A DNA stretch of 64,000 nucleotides from Sipunculus nudus (GCA_026874595.1 CM049312.1:78529429-78593428); one strand, 5' to 3'. Positions 21,706-34,774 are shown, counted from the stretch's first letter. Numbers and translations are program-made. Notes: generated by a model not told the origin, from the sequence alone.

Positions 21706-21829
21706 CGGGCATAAAGCAAAACAGAACATACAACTTAAAAGCATGCATCACACATCGATATCATGATTAAAGGTGCATTAAATGTATCAATAGTCATATG
21801 CATTTCTCAAGCTATTTGTTCATTTTGAC

Positions 21830-21952
21830 TGCATACAAAGGTAAAGTCTAGTAAAACCATCCCGGCACTACAGGAACAAACAATCTCAGTTTATCTGTTT
21901 TATACGTGATTATGGTTCTGTGGGTGAGTAAACGCAGCCAACGTGTCTGTTT

Positions 21953-21983
<31 letters not shown>

Positions 21984-22070
21984 CAAGACCGCATGTAATG
22001 ACGTCCAATCTTGATAATGCCTGATGACTCAGATACAAGAAGAAACATGAAAGAAGAAATACAGAAGAAA
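21830..22070 (+). repeat. dispersed element D, copy 2
   Basis: Shares with 27640-27860 the blocks TACAAAGGT, AAGACCATCCCG-CAC, TTATGGTT-TG-GGGT and AAGAAGAAACATGAAAGA, and with 61.0 kb GTGTCTGTTT. Its ACCATAACAAG core is replaced by a run of about 28 A. Confidence 0.65.
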
Positions 22071-23329
22071 CACGGACTGGAAGCTGGAAAAATCTAGATT
22101 TATGTATTGTTGCCCGTTACGGCTACAAGGTTGCGAGCGCTATGTTTATATTTATAACACTGATCGCGCCCGATGCAAGCTTTTGTGTAACGAGTACGAA
22201 ATATTATCAGATACCATAACATCCGGAGAAGAAAACAATATTATTCATGTATATTTTGCATAATTGGCATGTGAAAGGTCCCTTTAAAATGCATATAAAA
22301 ATGTCTATGATACCTACATTACCGTCTGTCTGCCAGTCTGACACCCCTGTCATCACACAGATCCCGGAGAACAAGGCTCGTAACACACCTCATAGGTAAA
22401 CGCCCCATGGATGGTGAATTATCTCAGCGATTACCCCCGCGACTGACGGAATTATAAACACTCCCTGCCAGCCAGACGTCGGGGAAGTCCATGTTGAGTG
22501 ATGATCATCGCGCGGGTCATTGATTATAGAACGGTGTGTGAACTTACCGACCTCAAGGGCAACATCTTAGTCAAGAAATAGTCTGGTGACCTTCACGCTA
22601 TATGGAGATATTATATCCTGCCCTAGGATACACCCATAAAAAGTAATAATAATTGTTCTACGGAAGCGCCACATCTGGGCCACAGAGAAAATGATATTGC
22701 TCTAGGACTTTGGGAAGGAAAAGAAATTGTGCGAGCGGGTTGTTTTCGTTCTTTTTTGTTTTCTTTTTTCTTTTCCGGTCGATATACAACACTTTACATT
22801 TTCGTCAGCTTGCCTAGAAACACGGAATTTAGTCCATTTTCATACTGTGAAAAATTCCTTTCAGGAATCTGTGCCATAGCATAAACTAGCAACAATCCCA
22901 AGGACCGGATCTTCATTGGGAAAGTAATGATCTAGGTAAATGGGAACAATAAAATATTTTTCTATGGTCTTCGTGGAGAAGCAGCAAGTTCTCTGTATTA
23001 ATCTTTCTCTTTTCTTATTCTCTATTTGTTACTCTTCCCTCAATCGTTTAAAGAAAACTGAACCTACGCAAATGCACAATTGCAGAATAATTCCGCCAGA
23101 AGGTATAGTATTTCTCTTAATCTTTGTGTTGTTTTTTATGAGCAACTAGTTAACTACAAATAAGTTTAAAAGAATTTTATGACTATATTTTGGTTACAAG
23201 GTTACGCGTAATGAACGTATCTCACACACAGGTATCTCACACACAGGTATCTCGAAAGTTCTGGATAGGGTATATGCATATGGACTGGAATGATAGTACA
23301 AGGTTGTTTATAAAATATGTTTGCATATA

Positions 23330-23735
23330 AAAGACAGGTCCAGGGTCTTCTTTTAGTTCTGGTTATATTCTGGGCGGCCGACAGGGATTTAATGGTTTAT
23401 GACATATAGGGGATATAAAAAGACCATCGTATTTTATGTTCGGGACCCTGACCTCTGTATCTTTGCTAATTTGTTTCAGCCTTAGCCCTGTACAAATAAA
23501 TTGAATATAGGCATTGCACGTTAGTTACCAATTATCTCAGACCTCCTGTTAGTCAGGCTGAGATATTTAGAAGAAAAAAGTTTTCCTCATGTATAACAGA
23601 ATAATAAAACTGGCAGCCCGGGAATGGTGTGAATATGAGACACAGACTCACCGTCCATACATAGCCATGTGAGGGTAATTTAATCGTTCTTTGAGTTCAG
23701 GGTGTAAGATGATGCATTTTTAACATATACATCAA
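23330..23735 (+). repeat. ~400-bp repeat F, copy 1
   Basis: Matches 24940-25350 along its length: GGTTATATTCTGGG-GGCCGA, TATGTTCGGGACC, GACCTCT-TATCT, TTTGTTTCAG, ATTATCTCAGA, GTCAGGCTGAGATA, GGGAATGGTGT and GTAAGATGATGCATTTTTA. Direct orientation, about 1.6 kb apart. Confidence 0.85.
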
Positions 23736-24274
23736 AGCAAGGACGTTATAACAAGTGGAGATTCTTCGAGTCTGGTGGTGTCGAATGTTGCTGACGGGGG
23801 TTATAAAACTCGCTCCTCAAAGGCACAGAGAGATTTTGATACAGCGCGAAAATCACACTTCGGCGTGACTTCGGAATGTCTCGTTGGATTCCGAAAGCTC
23901 CAAGCGTGGACTAACGTGTTTTGTAAACATTTAGTTAGAATTTTTACAAAAGTTAAGATGTAAGTCACAAAAGTCAGTAGTATTTTTTTATTCCATTAAT
24001 GAATTCATTTCAGGTAACAGTCCTACTAATATTTACCTGTTCAACTTACTTATTGTATTTGAAATGTACATGGCATAAATAAAATTTTGTCATGACAAAA
24101 TTAGATTTAACTTTATGAGTAGGCTGAACTTAGGTGAATTTTCTTAAATTTTACCCGAAGTATGTGCTGAAGGCGTTATTTATAGTATTATGTCAGTTCA
24201 CAGGCTGAAAGAAGATTTGGCCTGAACCAGATGCTGTTCGGCGTTTAGTCTGGACCAATCGGGAATTGGTTTTT

Positions 24275-24314
24275 GACCAATCGGTGATAGGTCAAGACCT
24301 ATCGGTGATTGGTC
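24275..24314. repeat. near-perfect 19-bp inverted repeat with CCAAT words
   Basis: GACCAATCGGTGATAGGTC, a 2-base spacer, then GACCTATCGGTGATTGGTC. The arms pair at 16 of 19 positions. A further GGACCAATCGGGAATTGG lies at 24252. Confidence 0.8.
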
Positions 24315-24554
24315 CAGGCCAAAACTCGATCAGAACTCAGTCCGGAATATATATGAAAATATTTTGTGTTAACTTACGATTGTTCCAATAATTACATTAA
24401 ATATACTCCAGATTAATTCGAGGAGAAACTGGCAATCCTCAGCTCAAGACAAAAGAACCTGCTGGATAAACGCTCCGAAATTGTATCAAATTGTCGCCAT
24501 GGACCAAGGGCACCTAACCGAGCGAAAAAGAAATGATAAAACCTACAATTCTAC

Positions 24555-24680
24555 AATTACAATTTCTACAGTTTCTAACATTTGCAACCCACCGACCCGG
24601 ACAAAAGATCTGAAAACATCGTCAATAAAAAACAATCACCAGCAATAAAACTTTGGCAATTTATGCCCCAAACTGCATAA
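24555..24680 (+). repeat. dispersed repeat G, copy 1
   Basis: Shares CTAACATTTGCAAC-CACCGA, ACAAAAGAT-TGAAA, ATCGTCA, ACCAGCAAT-AAACTTTGG and ATTTAT-CCCC with 33385-33490. Confidence 0.75.
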
Positions 24681-24873
24681 AATGTGTATATTAACGAAAA
24701 TGAATCAATCGAGAGTCAAATAATCAATAAAAATAGTTATAACATATAGAACAAAATAAAGATAAAGCCTTCATATTCCTAAACCGAGTGGCCCCTTGAC
24801 CCCTGCCGTGACCACCTCCGCTTGTTTCGCCATGTCCATAAATTTAGCCGGAACTCAAATATGTCTCTTTATA

Positions 24874-24877
<4 letters not shown>

Positions 24878-24929
<52 letters not shown>
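24878..24929. repeat. (AT)n microsatellite
   Basis: About 26 AT units, immediately upstream of repeat F copy 2. Confidence 0.95.
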
Positions 24930-24931
<2 letters not shown>

Positions 24932-24939
24932 CATATTTA

Positions 24940-25350
24940 AGAGTGGTGCGTTTTCTTTTTAAATTGTGATTATATTCTGGGGGGCCGAAATCGAGTCCAG
25001 GGTTTAATACATATAGAGGACATAGATAAGACCTCAATCGTATACATTCTATGTTCGGGACCGAGACCTCTTTATCTACTGCTCATTTGTTTCAGTCTTA
25101 GCCCTATACAAATGGCACTGAACGTGATTTACACATTATCTCAGAACTCCTGCTTGTCAGGCTGAGATAACAAGAAGAAAAAAAAATCAAGTGTACTTCA
25201 TTTATAACTGAAGAACAAAACTGGGAGCTTGGGAATGGTGTAAATATGGGTCACAACCTTACCGTTGTTACATGGCCACGTGTAGGTTACTTTGTCGTTA
25301 TTTGAGTTCAGGTTGTAAGATGATGCATTTTTATATTATACATATATATA
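24940..25350 (+). repeat. ~400-bp repeat F, copy 2
   Basis: Second copy of the sequence at 23330-23735, with small indels. Non-coding on all frames. Confidence 0.85.
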
Positions 25351-25669
25351 ACACAGCAATATAATAATACTACATCGGTAAACCCGAATCTGATCCTACC
25401 TGCTGCGTTACTACAGAGTGATTTAAAAATTTCCTTGCAGATGGTCTAGGGAAAGTCAATTACTGCACAATTTCACCTTAATCTTACTCAAACCTTTGGC
25501 CGGAGGTTGCAGTTACAAATATTTAGTCTACATATCCGCGGTTCCAGTTTTGATAGAGACAGGGATGTGTATCATATTTGGCAACAAGAAGCTATTACGC
25601 AGTGAAAGGGGATTCTTTTTTATAAGCGTGCATCCCGGTGAAATACAGAGGAAGTGTCATCTAACGTAC

Positions 25670-25672
<3 letters not shown>

Positions 25673-25744
<72 letters not shown>

Positions 25745-25760
25745 TATATATATATATATA
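25673..25760. repeat. (AT)n microsatellite
   Basis: Two AT tracts split by ACAC. The long I/Y frame reading through it is an artefact. Confidence 0.95.
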
Positions 25761-26036
25761 GGGGATGCCAGTGCCATCATATCCGTATATATCTCAAATA
25801 AATCTCAAGCGTAAAGTGCAGAGTTGTGTGGCCTAATTTTTCAACCATTTTTAGTGATTAAACATTGAAAATTTGGATGATCTGCCATTAGGAATCATTA
25901 TTATTAGAATGACATGTTCAAGATCGATTTATGCCCCTTTGGCTTCATTTTTCCCATACGATATCATATGAATCCCATAATTGTTCTCCTACTGCCCAAA
26001 ATAAGGGATCGTACCCTTAATGCTGTCAGTATGGTC

Positions 26037-26040
<4 letters not shown>

Positions 26041-26078
<38 letters not shown>
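26041..26078. repeat. (AT)n microsatellite
   Basis: About 19 AT units. Confidence 0.9.
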
Positions 26079-26080
<2 letters not shown>

Positions 26081-26411
26081 TTAGTGAGTCGGATTTGTTA
26101 GATAGTGATCAGGTGTCATATTGCTGATTTCTGCTGACTGCGTTTTTATTATTTAGTATCTCCACTTCAAACTCCTGACAATCTGCTGATTTTATTACAT
26201 GTATATCAGATGAGCGAGGGCACTACTTAGTTGACAGAACAAGACAATCCACTCTGAAGACCAAGAAACTGGCCGCTGAGCGCGAAGCAATCTCAGTTAG
26301 AGGGCGATTGTATGTCTCTTCATAGAAGAGAAACGTATTGTGGATTAAAGAATATTTAAGATAGAAACATTTAATAAACTATTCGTTGGGATACAAAAGC
26401 CAATAGGAGAG

Positions 26412-26525
26412 TAATATAGTACTCGAGTCCGGACTCGAGACATCTGTATAAGGGACTCCGACTCGGACATGGACTCGAGGGTCCTAGGCTCGGACATGTA
26501 TTCAGGTGGTGTGGCCTCGACTACA
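26412..26525. repeat. GAGTCC/GGACTC word cluster, locus 1
   Basis: GACTCGAG, GTCCGGACTCGAG, GGACTCCGACTCGGACATGG and ACTCGAGGGTCC in quick succession. The same hexamer grammar occurs at 41.77-42.19 and 55.03-55.11 kb. Confidence 0.65.
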
Positions 26526-27639
26526 TCGATCACTGCAGTAGAACACGTTTGTCACATCAACAGGCACTGCTCCTGTCGTTCAGTTAATTGTACACGTATA
26601 ATAAAGCACTCATTTTTACATCGATGTTCATGGATTTCTTGGTAAAATCGTTGCAAAATCCATACAACGACCATTTTGAATACAACTGACACCACTTAAG
26701 ATAAAAATCATTGGCCTTGCGCACGGTTGGACGGGGTGTGGGATAAAGCACCTTTTGTCTCTCTCGTTTTTTTTAAACAAAATTTTAAAATTTCGAGATA
26801 ATTCAATCCTTCATTTTTTATTTTCGTAATATTTTCCTCAATAACATTTCAATCATTCATCTCATTTTGAGAGAATTTGGGAAATCGCTTGTGTCACCTG
26901 TCTCATTTAATTGAGCACATATGTTAACCAAAGGGTTAAATATATTCAATTCTAATGTAAACTATAAATAATCATAATATGGAGCTGAAAAGTGAGCAAA
27001 ACTTATCTTCGTATAATAAAATCAAAACATTTCATAATATGCATTAAAAAAAAGAAGAAAATATGATATTCAGAGAAGGGCATTTTAAAGGGAAAAAACC
27101 ATCATAGGCCACTGCAAAGTGCTATACGTTCCTTTGTAGGCCAACCGTTTGTGATGGTATATAAAAAACTAACTTTAACTGATACTCCTCAAGTCCATGG
27201 AGTAGCAAGAAAATTGAAAGTTAATTAAAGTGACCCTTATGACCTTTCTCCGACAAACGAGTCCGTCTTGTAATTCCCAGATTTAGGAGGATACTGTAGA
27301 TTAGCTGACCGTTATTTTATAGGTTAAACCAACCATGCCTCGCGCGTAATTGGAAAAGCGTACACGGGGGATCTGAGAGGATTTGGAGGATTGTCTAAAC
27401 CAGTTTCGACGCTGCCTGCTCCTTCCAAAGACTACTTTGGGGACAAAGTTAATTTTCTCGGCACGCTTTCTCCGTGTTGCAAATCAGATAACGTCGGGTT
27501 CTGTCTTCATTTCTTTTTCGTATGTGTACAATAACGTTCAGCTGAAATACAATGCGACCATTTGATCGATTGTCTCTTTTTTGTTTAAAAGGTACATAAC
27601 ATTTGCAAAAATATGTGTAATATCTCACGCTATTAGATC

Positions 27640-27860
27640 ATATTGGCTGAATACAAAGGTTTATCCAGCAAGACCATCCCGACACACCACTCCTATTTCC
27701 TGTTCGCCTCTTTACACGTTGTTATGGTTGTTCTGGGTACGAAGTGTATATCTGTGTACCATAACAAGGCTGCGTGACCAGACATCCGAATTTGCACATT
27801 CAATACAACTCCGAAACAAGAAGAAGAAACATGAAAGAGAAAGGCACAAAAAAAACTCAT
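27640..27860 (+). repeat. dispersed element D, copy 3
   Basis: Contains AAGACCATCCCGACAC, TTTACACGTTGTTATGGTT, GTACCATAACAAGGCTGCGTGACC and ATCCGAATTTGCAC, matching the copies at 21.83 and 61.0 kb. Confidence 0.75.
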
Positions 27861-27921
27861 ACCACTTTGAAACCCATTAATTTGTGAAGTTGTGTGGCTC
27901 AGCAAACACTAAGTGTAAGCA

Positions 27922-27937
<16 letters not shown>

Positions 27938-27962
<25 letters not shown>

Positions 27963-27982
27963 AGGGTGTGTGTGTGTGTGTA
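27938..27982. repeat. (GT)n microsatellite
   Basis: GT units interrupted once by GAGG, next to a short AT tract at 27922. Confidence 0.95.
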
Positions 27983-28316
27983 AGTTTTGCTCTTTTATTT
28001 CTATTCGTGTTCAGAAGTATAAGCAGACTGTTAAGAAGGAACATTTGTACATGTCATAATGTTCAGCGGCTTCAATACGGAGAGATAAGGGTTTATACCC
28101 CCACCCTCTTTTAAGCAAGTGTCTATGTTATTATTGTATATTCATTATACTACGCTCTTCAGAAAATAATATTTATATAACGGAAATAAAATATTTGAAC
28201 AATTAGAATGACAGACTTTAGTTACATTTCTCCTTTTTCTGTTTGATGGACCAGCATTAACAGATGAGTTATAAATTATTTGAATGCCCTAAACCACACA
28301 CACACATACACACACA

Positions 28317-28349
<33 letters not shown>
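28317..28349. repeat. (TA)n with adjacent (CA)n
   Basis: CA tract at about 28295-28315, then TATG and about 14 TA units. Confidence 0.85.
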
Positions 28350-28789
28350 TTCAGTTTTGATATGCACGGGGCCCTGAAGTTGTAACCTGAAATTTTAACC
28401 TATCGGGAGTATCATAAACTTGGCTTTTTGGCTGTGGGGGTATTCTAAGCGGGGACCCCTTCGCGCCGAAGTATAGACGCTGTGACCCCCAGGCTACACT
28501 GTGAAAAGTACGTTGTTTATTTAATTGTCCCTCAATTTATAATTTCTTATGTCATATTATTTTATTTTTCTTTCACAGAAAGGAAGAAATAATAATGAAC
28601 TAATTTTGAAAGTATAACTTCGGAATGTTTTTATCACATTTTTCTTCAGATAAAGTCAATATACCAACAATACAATGCTTGACCGTGAGTGACTTACGGC
28701 AGTAATGGCCAATTGTTCGACCTTTGATTAATAGAGGACGCTAAAATATTTTCCATTAGTTTCTGCTTCCCATTTTTTATAAGTGAAAA

Positions 28790-29865
28790 ATGTGGTCTTA
28801 ATATATAATATAGTTTCATACCGTTTAACCCTATTAATCTAGAATATCTTAAAATCTAAATTGGTTTAAAACTTTAATGATTATAATTATTCTTAATCTG
28901 TGCACCTTTTTGGTGCGCTTCATGGCTGCGTGTATCGCGGCTGTTTCATACCGAAGTTTGTGAAGAAATATTTTCTAAGAAGGTGGCGGGACCCGTATAG
29001 TAGCTCGTCTCCCGACAGACAGTGAAAATCCCGACACAATCAGTGTTCAACAAATAAATTCCAATAAAACCGTGAAGGATACAAACACACTAAACAGTGT
29101 TATCGTCTGATAGAGGAAGACAACTTGGGCCTCAAGAGAGGTAGTGGCAGACCTTTTGAGGGCGATGGGACCAATTCAGGAAACGTAAATCCATCAATGT
29201 AACATTGCTATGACCAGAGACAGGTGCGATGGGGATTTGGTTGACTGTTGGTGCTCACGGTAATTTAATTTCCATTAACTTACTGTAAGATGTTCCTAGT
29301 TTCAGATATATTGGGACCACTGCTCACGCAACACACTTCTTCTTTTCTGCTTTTTAGGATTTTGCTCTCTTTAGTGTACTGTTTTATTTATTTCGTCTGC
29401 GTCATTGATATATTGGGACCGCATGAAGCGTAGATATTGTAAGAGCAAAAGCAGTAACTCAGAAACAAGAATATTTTACTTTTCGGAATACTGCTTTATG
29501 TATAACCTTGGACTGTCAAAGGAATTCTTCGATCTGTTTGGCATCATATTACCAAAATGCTTAGGGATAAACGTATGATATTTTTTTTCAAAACGTAGCG
29601 ACAAATGTCTATGGAAGCGTTCTGTCGAAAGGCACTTGAAATACCAACAACTGTCTAAGGCGTTTCCCCAATTTATTGTCCTTTACCTGTTGGCCTACTT
29701 ATGTAAAGGTCTTCATATTCATACGCAAAAGACATTCTCCACGACCGACTGTTTTAGTAACTGGTCGCGTTTGCAGCTGATTCTCAGCTCGTGTTTGATC
29801 GAGCACGTGTGGCTTCAGATATGAGAAACATTTCAGCAGGAGATAACGTGTACCATATGAGGGAA
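28790..29865 (+). repeat. ~1.07-kb tandem duplication, unit 1
   Basis: Aligns with 29866-31190 over its whole length, for example AGTTTCATA-CGT-TAACC, AAGTTTGTGAAGAAA, GAAGGTGGCGGGA-CCGTA, CAACAAATAAATTCCAATA, AGGTAGTGGCAGACCTTTT and GCAGCTGATTCTCAG. No long frame is conserved between the units. Confidence 0.9.
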
Positions 29866-31190
29866 ATCATGGTAATAATGTTTAATTTTAGTTTCATATC
29901 GTCTAACCATTTAAAATCTAGAATTTCTTTAAAATCTAAATTTGCTTAATCATAAAAAAATATTATCAATTTTTGCAACTTTTTGGGGTGCTTCCTGGCT
30001 TCCTGCACATGTGGCTGCATGTATGGCGGCTGCTTTATACCAAAGTTTGTGAAGAAACAATTTTCAAGAAGGTGGCGGGATCCGTACAGCAGCTCCTCTC
30101 CTTACAGACAGGGAAAATCTCGACTCAATCAGGGTTCAACAAATAAATTCCAATATAACCAGGGCGCTGTCTGCTAGCCATGAAGGAAACAAACACACCA
30201 AACAGTGTTATCGTCTGAGAGAGGAAGACAACCCGGACCCTCAGAGAGGTAGTGGCAGACCTTTTCAGAGCGATGGGACCAATTAAGGAATCATAAATCC
30301 ATCAATGTAACATTTTTATGACCAGGGACAGGTTTGTATGGGAATTTGGTAGACTGTTGGTGTTCACAGCAATTTAATTTTCCATTAACATTCTGTTAGA
30401 TGTTTCTAGTTTCAGATATATTGAGAAATCGTCACGAATATATTCGAGCCGCATCAAACGTAGATACTGTAAGAGTATAGAGCAAAGCAATAATTCAGTT
30501 ACAAGAATATTTTACTTTTTTCAGAATAATGCTTTATGTGTGGCTGTGGACAATGAAAGGAAATTCTTGCAATTTAGGGCCTCATATTTCCAAAATGCGG
30601 AAGAGACTGGACACGTGATTTAAAAAAAAAAACACGTAACTACATATGTTTGCGGAAGCAATTCCGTCACAAGACACTTCATATACCAACGAATGCCTTG
30701 GGCGTTCCCCAATTTTCTGTCGTATACCTGTTGGCCTGTTGTACAATTGTTGTACAATCACCTTCACAATAACAGTTTAATATACAGTAAAATAATTTAT
30801 TACCGAGAATTGACATCTGCTTAAATATTCCCTTGGTCTTTAAACTTCTCTGAACACCCAATAGTAAGAACCACCTAAATGGGCTCGTCTTTCTCGAAAT
30901 CGTCTAGCTAGGCTCGTCTTTCTAGGAATCGTCCAGCTGAACTCATCTTTCTGGAAATAGTCCAGCTGAACTCGTCCAGCTGACATGTAATCGGGCAAAC
31001 GTTTCTAAAGGCCTTCATATTCTTAAGCGAAGGAAATTCTCTCTACGACAGACTGTTTTCATAAATGGTCGTGTTTGCAGCTGATTCTCAGTTACTGTTT
31101 GATCGGGCTTTCAGATATTTGAAGCATTTCCACAGGAGATAACAAGTGTGGTTAGAAATGATGATTGATATTGAGGAAATCATAAGTAAT
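29866..31190 (+). repeat. ~1.07-kb tandem duplication, unit 2 with a ~265-bp insertion
   Basis: Same content as unit 1. It is split by extra sequence between CCTGTTGGCCT (about 30737) and TAAAGGCCTTCATATTC (about 31006), positions that are contiguous in unit 1 (CCTGTTGGCCTACTTATGTAAAGGTCTTC). The insertion starts with a direct repeat of TGTTGTACAAT. Confidence 0.85.
30882..30983 (+). repeat. 29-bp minisatellite inside the insertion
   Basis: About 3.5 units of GGCTCGTCTTTCTNGNAATC plus GTCCAGCT(G/A): units begin at about 30882, 30911 and 30940, with a partial unit at 30969. Confidence 0.85.
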
Positions 31191-33113
31191 TGAACCAAGA
31201 CTGGGTTGATGGATCTGTTTAATATCAGGAAGATGGCATGTTACTCATAAAACAATATTAACGCTGTCACCATTGGAACCAAAGTCCTGAAACGATCGCC
31301 ATCATACATTTTACGATTACTGACATCGGACGTTCATTCCTCATCATTCTATATTTTTTACTATTTGCCTTCAATGGTATAAATCTCATTCATTTGTGGA
31401 GTAGGTGATATAAAAGTCCTGACAATATAAATTGCTATGGCCTATGCCTTTGATCAGAACCATATTTTCAAACTTCAAATCACAGCAGATTCAATATCCA
31501 GGCTTTTTGGGTCGCTTTGCAAGTGTCGACAAGAGCACTAAATATATAGAGGGGATTTCGACCCCTTTAAGCGTCATTGTTAGTTAAGCGTCTGGCATAA
31601 TTAGAATAAATGACGGCCATGTCCTACCGCCTTGGAGGTATCGTATTTTAAATGGCAAAGAGGTGTCTTCTATAATATATCTCGTGATTCTTTTGTCTTT
31701 TCGACTTTTGTCTCCACTAACAGCTAAGACCTGCTAGTAGAATTGGAGTATCGTATTCTTGTGGTCACGTGACACTGCCTGGTGTCACATGATTAATCAC
31801 ATCCGGTGAAGTGCCCCCACGCTGAACATTGATAATATACTGTGTATGGTGACCTCCCGTGATAATGAATCACTCTCATTATTAACAGCACGGCCGCAGG
31901 AAGTGACCTTTCATTAATTAAGTTGTGACTAATCATCACTTCTCACTCTCTTCACTATACTCTGTCCTACTGCAGACTAACGGCAAGTTAAAGAAATAAC
32001 GGTCTATCGGTTTATCAACCTGTCATGGTCTCTTTGAATGTATAACACAGTATATAGTGCTTAAATCAGCACTCGAGTATTCAAGTCTAAGAACCTCTTA
32101 CCGAATAATCAATGTCAGCAAAATGGAAACATTACTATAATAAATTAAGCATTTTTTTCATATATTTTGTTAGACATTTCTTGCGCTTCTAGCATAAATC
32201 CATGAAATATTTTAACTGTAGGTTATCAATATGATTGAAATAAACTTTAATTAAAATAAACATATCCTTAAAAAGTTGTTCTGCGGCCATCAACCGGCAT
32301 TTGAAGATTTGCATGTATGAGACCTGAAAACCGACTGAACATTAGAAGTATGGAATAAAATAGTGCTAATGTTGTTTAGAAAGGAATAACATTAATATGA
32401 AACAGTTCTGTGTGTGAAAGAAATGACGAGTTAACATGTATTATACGTGACTTATTTGTATTTTTGCAATATAAGCACGACCTCTGACAAACAGAAAAGT
32501 CTGATCACATAAATAAATGCATTAAATACACCCGGGCTAAGGAACAAATATAAAACAGAGTGTTACAGGGGTGAATCATTATGTAATTGGACAGGTCTGG
32601 AGCGGCTCATACACTATTCACACTGCCTCATCCACGAAAAAAAAAACGTTATATAAGGTGTTATATTGAACAACTGCGGTTTGCTAACCGCGTAAGTATT
32701 GATCCCACAATAACTGTTATTCCAATATAGAACTTACGGGGACAGAATTATAGTCAGAATGCGTCTCTTCACTCATCTCTTGGTAAATGCGACCAGGTAT
32801 GATCGGTATATATAGACATAACGTTAACAAAGCTGTGTTAAATGAATTCACTCATTCAATGATGTCTCACTCAAACTGTTAGTCCCTTACACACAATATT
32901 GCTTCTCGCTCAGCGACCAGTTTCTTTGTACCTAGAGTGGATTGACTTGTTCTGTCACCTAAATGGTGCCCTCTCTCATCCGAAGAACATGAAATACAGT
33001 AACATGATCAGGAAACTGAAGTAGAGACAGTTTATAATGTAAACGTAGTCAACAAAATTCTAAAGTCATGAAACCAAGTCACCCTGTAAAATCATTCTCA
33101 CTTGTGTCATATG

Positions 33114-33116
<3 letters not shown>

Positions 33117-33155
<39 letters not shown>
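33117..33155. repeat. (TA)n microsatellite
   Basis: About 19 TA units. Confidence 0.95.
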
Positions 33156-33157
<2 letters not shown>

Positions 33158-33384
33158 AAAAGCTATCCAGAAAACACTTTACTCCTTCCGGCAGCAGTGC
33201 ATTAAAAGTATGCATACAGTTGGAACCTCAAAAGGTCCCTCATTCAGTCAACTACAAAGAACATCTTTTGCAGCGGCGTCAATATGGAGGGGATAGGGGT
33301 ATTAGAAATTAAATATATATTAATATATACAGCGTTATAGCAAAAGCGGTCGGCGCAGGTCGGGGATAGCCGGGATGGGTTTCT

Positions 33385-33490
33385 GCCGGCCGGAACAAAG
33401 CTAACATTTGCAACTCACCGATCGGCACAACAGATTTGAAAGATCGTCATAACACAACTACCAGCAATGAAACTTTGGTTATTTATTACC
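33385..33490 (+). repeat. dispersed repeat G, copy 2
   Basis: Second copy of the sequence at 24555-24680, preceded by a GC-rich CCGGCCGG stretch. Confidence 0.75.
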
Positions 33491-34768
33491 CCTTTTGCTT
33501 TTTTGTTCGCGAGGATTTCAGAATCGTGATTTTCGCGAAAAGGGAATTATCGCGAAAATAAAACCTTCGTGAATAAGAGCTCCCATCGTCGAAGACAACT
33601 TTGAAAAGTGAAAGGTTGACAATATGAAAAAATACATCGTGTATCTGTTCAAGATTGACTGTTTAAGTATCGTTACTTTCGAATTTCTGTCATTGGTGAA
33701 CAATATTTTTTTTCTTAATAATAAGAGTTGATGCACATAATAATTACTAAGTATTATGTTTATAAAATATTAATATAAAGAAAAAACATTTTTTTACATT
33801 TTATCACACAAAGCAAACTATGTTGGTAAAGGTTTACGTATATCATATTAATAATGTTTGCATGAAAAGAAAAAAAGACTTCATCTATAAATGCATGGCA
33901 TATACTAAATATAAGCTACAATACAATGTATCATTTTTCTGTTTCAGGTAATGACCTTAGCTTGTTGCTAACATAAGAGTGCTGAGCTTTATTTGACATG
34001 CTATTATTGGCGAAAGTGTGTTGAAACTACTCGAACTGGCTGAAACTGACTGTTATTGAATCGTAAAGCGGGCTCCGCTGGCGTGCCAGTAAAGCCGGGT
34101 TTAAGGTGGATATGTCTAACTAACATCGTTCAAACCAAAGTGACTTTACAGTGAATTTGTATAGCTGCAACATTGCTTTTAAACTGTGCTACAAAAATGC
34201 CGTTTTATTATCTGAGTAGACTTATATTATCCAAACCAAATTAAAGAATGTTATTTGCTTTTATAGAATTAATAAACAGGATGAAAATACAAGCCTTTAT
34301 CAGCCGATGCATCACGTGGGCAACCGCCCATGACAGTCAATGTCCTGAGTGTAACATAAATTATTGTCTCTAAGCTTTATGATAAATATCAATGCCAAAA
34401 GGATGCATATTCTCGTCGCCCTTGTTCGCGGTTCTGCTTGCATTGTCCTGGACCTCAAACATTTATGTTCAGGATACACTTTGCGCGAAAAATTCATTGG
34501 ATGCAAGCAATTTCGATGCCATGAAAGAATAAAGCAACTAAATATAAGAAACAACAATCGATCCTATATTTTATTAACGATGGCATCGGTAAGTGAAAGT
34601 GCCAGTTAAAAAGTTTCTCTTCTCCGGAAACTATTTCGCACTTTAATAAAAGAAACTTTAAAAAGTAATTTTAGCTCGTATCGATTTTTTCCAATACATC
34701 CATGAAAAGAATGTTTCATTTATAAGAAAGCAAAGGTCAAAGAGCAAAATATTCCTTTCATTTGGATA

Positions 34769-34774
34769 TTTATT
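34769..34774 (-). terminator. possible poly(A) signal for micropeptide A
   Basis: AATAAA on the minus strand, 258 bases beyond the stop of the 35-kb micropeptide. A plausible distance, but unproven. Confidence 0.35.

Larger units (their letters stand above)
20814..23329. other. intergenic with homopolymers and repeat fragments
   Basis: G runs near 21122-21138 and 21616-21628, an A run of about 28 at 21955-21982, a MITE-like element (21532-21705) and a copy of element D (21830-22070). No coding exon is supported. Confidence 0.55.
25761..28789. other. intergenic, no gene supported
   Basis: AT-rich, with the microsatellites and repeats listed separately (26.04, 26.41, 27.64, 27.94 and 28.32 kb). 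Frames such as 27383-27565 lack splice sites and a poly(A) context. Confidence 0.5.

Noticed and set aside
34312-34609. Overlapping 81-codon frames on both strands
   Set aside because: Mutual shadows with no splice sites, domain or homology visible.
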